From positions 1-6,576 of the forward strand of contig JAIRLL010000101.1 of the NCBI GenBank assembly GCA_031259505.1: DNA of 6,576 bases, read 5' to 3'. Origin of the DNA: Tannerella sp. Lineage in GTDB: Bacteria; Bacteroidota; Bacteroidia; Bacteroidales; Tannerellaceae. Below, one piece after another: positions 5,363-6,576 of this stretch (position 1 is the stretch's first letter; the number at the start of each line of letters is the position of its first letter). A program made the translations under genes and the position numbers. The notes beneath the pieces are model-generated. The model worked only from the letters and a program-made list of their open reading frames with translations. It had not been told where the DNA came from and searched no databases.

Positions 5363-5388
5363 CAACATATTAATTCAATGTTTGCAAA

Positions 5389-6576
5389 ATGAAACAGAAA
5401 CACACTTCATCTTCATACGGGAAGACGGCCGTCACGCTTCTGAGAATCGCCATCGGGTGGCATTTCCTCTACGAAGGTGTGGCCAAGATAGCCGTTGGCG
5501 GCTGGTCGTCGCAGTCGTATCTGGCCAATACGTCGGGCTTTCTCTCGCCGTTTTATCACTGGATAGCCTCCTCTCCGGCCATCGGTGTGGTGGACTGGCT
5601 GAACATCGCCGGGTTGACGCTTGTCGGTCTGGCGCTGTTTCTGGGCGTGCTCGTCCGCTTCTCGGCGGCTACCGGCGCACTGCTGCTGGCGCTTTATTAT
5701 TTCGCATATCCGCCATTCGGGCTGTCGCTGCTCAGCGTGCCGCGCGAGAGCCATCTGTTTGTCGTCGACCCGCTGCTGCTCGAAGCCCTCGCGCTGCTCT
5801 TCCTCGCCCTGCACCGCGACACGGGCTACGGCGTCGACCGTCTGTCCGGTTTCCTGCGGCGAAAAAGCCTGCCCGACGCAACTGAAGCTTCCGGTGGACG
5901 GCGCGAAGCCATCAAAAACCTGGCGTCGCTGCCCCTGCTCGGACTGATGGGGTGGGGTGCGTGGAACAACGGACGGCGATACGGCGTGGACGTCATGAGC
6001 GGTGCGACGGTTCAGATCAACAGACAGGATATGAGCGAACTGAAAGGCCGGCTGCCATTCGGACGGATCGGACGGCACGAAATCAGCCGCCTCGTGCTGG
6101 GCGGAAACCTCATCGGCGGATGGGCGCATGCCCGCGACCTGCTCTATGCCGACACGCTCTTCAAGGCCTACAATACCGAACGCAAAATCTACGAAACACT
6201 CATGCTGGCCGAAGCGGCGGGAATCAATGCCGTCAACATCGGTTTCCCGTCGAATCCCGTACTGCAGAAGTACAGGAAGGCGACGGGGAGCAGGCTGAAA
6301 GTGATCACGCAGATTGCAGCCGATGTCGAAGACGAATCCACGCTCTTCGACAACATGTATGAAGCCATTGACTTCGGCGTGGACATCATACAGATACAGG
6401 GCAACTGGTGCGACTGGATGGTGCGCGACCGGCACGTCGACCGCATCGGGCGGCTGCTCGACAGGATACGCCAGGAAGGCTTCACTGCCGGGCTGGGCGC
6501 CCATACCGTAGACTCGCTCATCGCCTGCCGCGATGCCGGCATCGTCCCCGACTATTACATGAAGACGATGCACCAC
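5389..6576 (+). CDS. DoxX-family membrane domain fused to a TIM-barrel-like domain, 5' 396 codons (3' end outside window)
   Basis: The frame opens with ATG 5389, has an in-frame TAA 18 bases before it, and is open to the window edge. Residues about 10-155 are a DoxX/DoxD-type integral membrane domain: an amphipathic start LLRIAIGWHFLYEGVAKI (17-34) and about four hydrophobic segments, including LNIAGLTLVGLALFLGVLV (71-89) and ALLLALYYFAYPPF (97-110). Residues 171-192 (RREAIKNLASLPLLGLMGW and on) resemble a Tat-signal or membrane crossing, with paired Arg171-Arg172. From about 224 a second domain begins (RIGRHEISRLVLGGNLIGGW), followed by alternating helix and strand stretches such as INAVNIGF, KVITQIAAD and VDIIQIQGNW, suggesting a TIM barrel related distantly to aldo/keto reductases. 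I recall DoxX proteins with such an extension in Bacteroidota, with no known function. If the Arg pair marks export, the second domain faces the periplasm; this is inferred. Confidence 0.8.
   Translation, partial: MKQKHTSSSYGKTAVTLLRIAIGWHFLYEGVAKIAVGGWSSQSYLANTSGFLSPFYHWIASSPAIGVVDWLNIAGLTLVGLALFLGVLVRFSAATGALLLALYYFAYPPFGLSLLSVPRESHLFVVDPLLLEALALLFLALHRDTGYGVDRLSGFLRRKSLPDATEASGGRREAIKNLASLPLLGLMGWGAWNNGRRYGVDVMSGATVQINRQDMSELKGRLPFGRIGRHEISRLVLGGNLIGGWAHARDLLYADTLFKAYNTERKIYETLMLAEAAGINAVNIGFPSNPVLQKYRKATGSRLKVITQIAADVEDESTLFDNMYEAIDFGVDIIQIQGNWCDWMVRDRHVDRIGRLLDRIRQEGFTAGLGAHTVDSLIACRDAGIVPDYYMKTMHH

Noticed and set aside
5340..5947. Overlapping plus-strand frames of 181 and 108 codons in the DoxX region
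   Set aside because: They are Arg/Ala/Ser-rich shadows of the true frame starting at 5389, which alone shows DoxX features.
5413..6576. A 387-codon open frame on the minus strand opposite the DoxX fusion
   Set aside because: It is antisense to a well-supported gene, is rich in Gln/Arg/His with no domain, and arises from GC-rich codon use on the plus strand.

Overview
The window comes from the chromosome of a Bacteroidota bacterium, most likely a Bacteroidales. The strongest evidence is promoter type: TAnnTTTG -7 boxes, several with a TTTG -33 box 20 to 22 bases upstream, precede most of the genes. The gene families (an NhaP2-like antiporter without a HlyC/CorC tail, an acidic protein of about 106 residues, an OmpA-like lipoprotein, and a DoxX protein fused to a second domain) and A-rich rather than Shine-Dalgarno leaders also fit. 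I cannot name a genus.

Layout from left to right. (1) Positions 1-619, minus strand: N-terminal half of an MFS exporter of the fosmidomycin-resistance (Fsr) family, cut by the window edge. (2) 620-1047: divergent intergenic region with promoters on both sides, a stock dispersed repeat and an inverted repeat next to the rightward promoter. (3) 1048-1644: low-molecular-weight protein-tyrosine phosphatase. (4) 1645-1979: noncoding, holding a dispersed repeat with inverted termini and then a near-consensus promoter. (5) 1980-3473: K+(Na+)/H+ antiporter with a C-terminal TrkA_C domain. (6) 3592-4849: a promoter followed by a doubtful small exported ORF, a conserved acidic protein of unknown function, and an OmpA-domain lipoprotein that starts directly after the preceding stop codon; probably one operon. 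(7) 4850-5388: about 540 bases without a gene, packed with repeats: an inverted copy of the repeat from (4), a GC-rich palindrome, a direct repeat and a palindromic element of about 98 bases. (8) 5389-6576: a DoxX-type membrane domain joined through a twin-arginine-like segment to an apparent TIM-barrel-like domain, cut by the right edge.

The protein genes are mostly housekeeping or envelope functions and do not form an evident pathway. No CRISPR, tRNA, rRNA, transposase or defence system is visible. The more unusual content is the set of dispersed repeats. One copy overlaps the 3' end of the lipoprotein gene and probably supplies its last residues and stop codon, and two copies show a compensatory base-pair change. 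The DoxX fusion and a possible frameshift in the small ORF are also worth a look.
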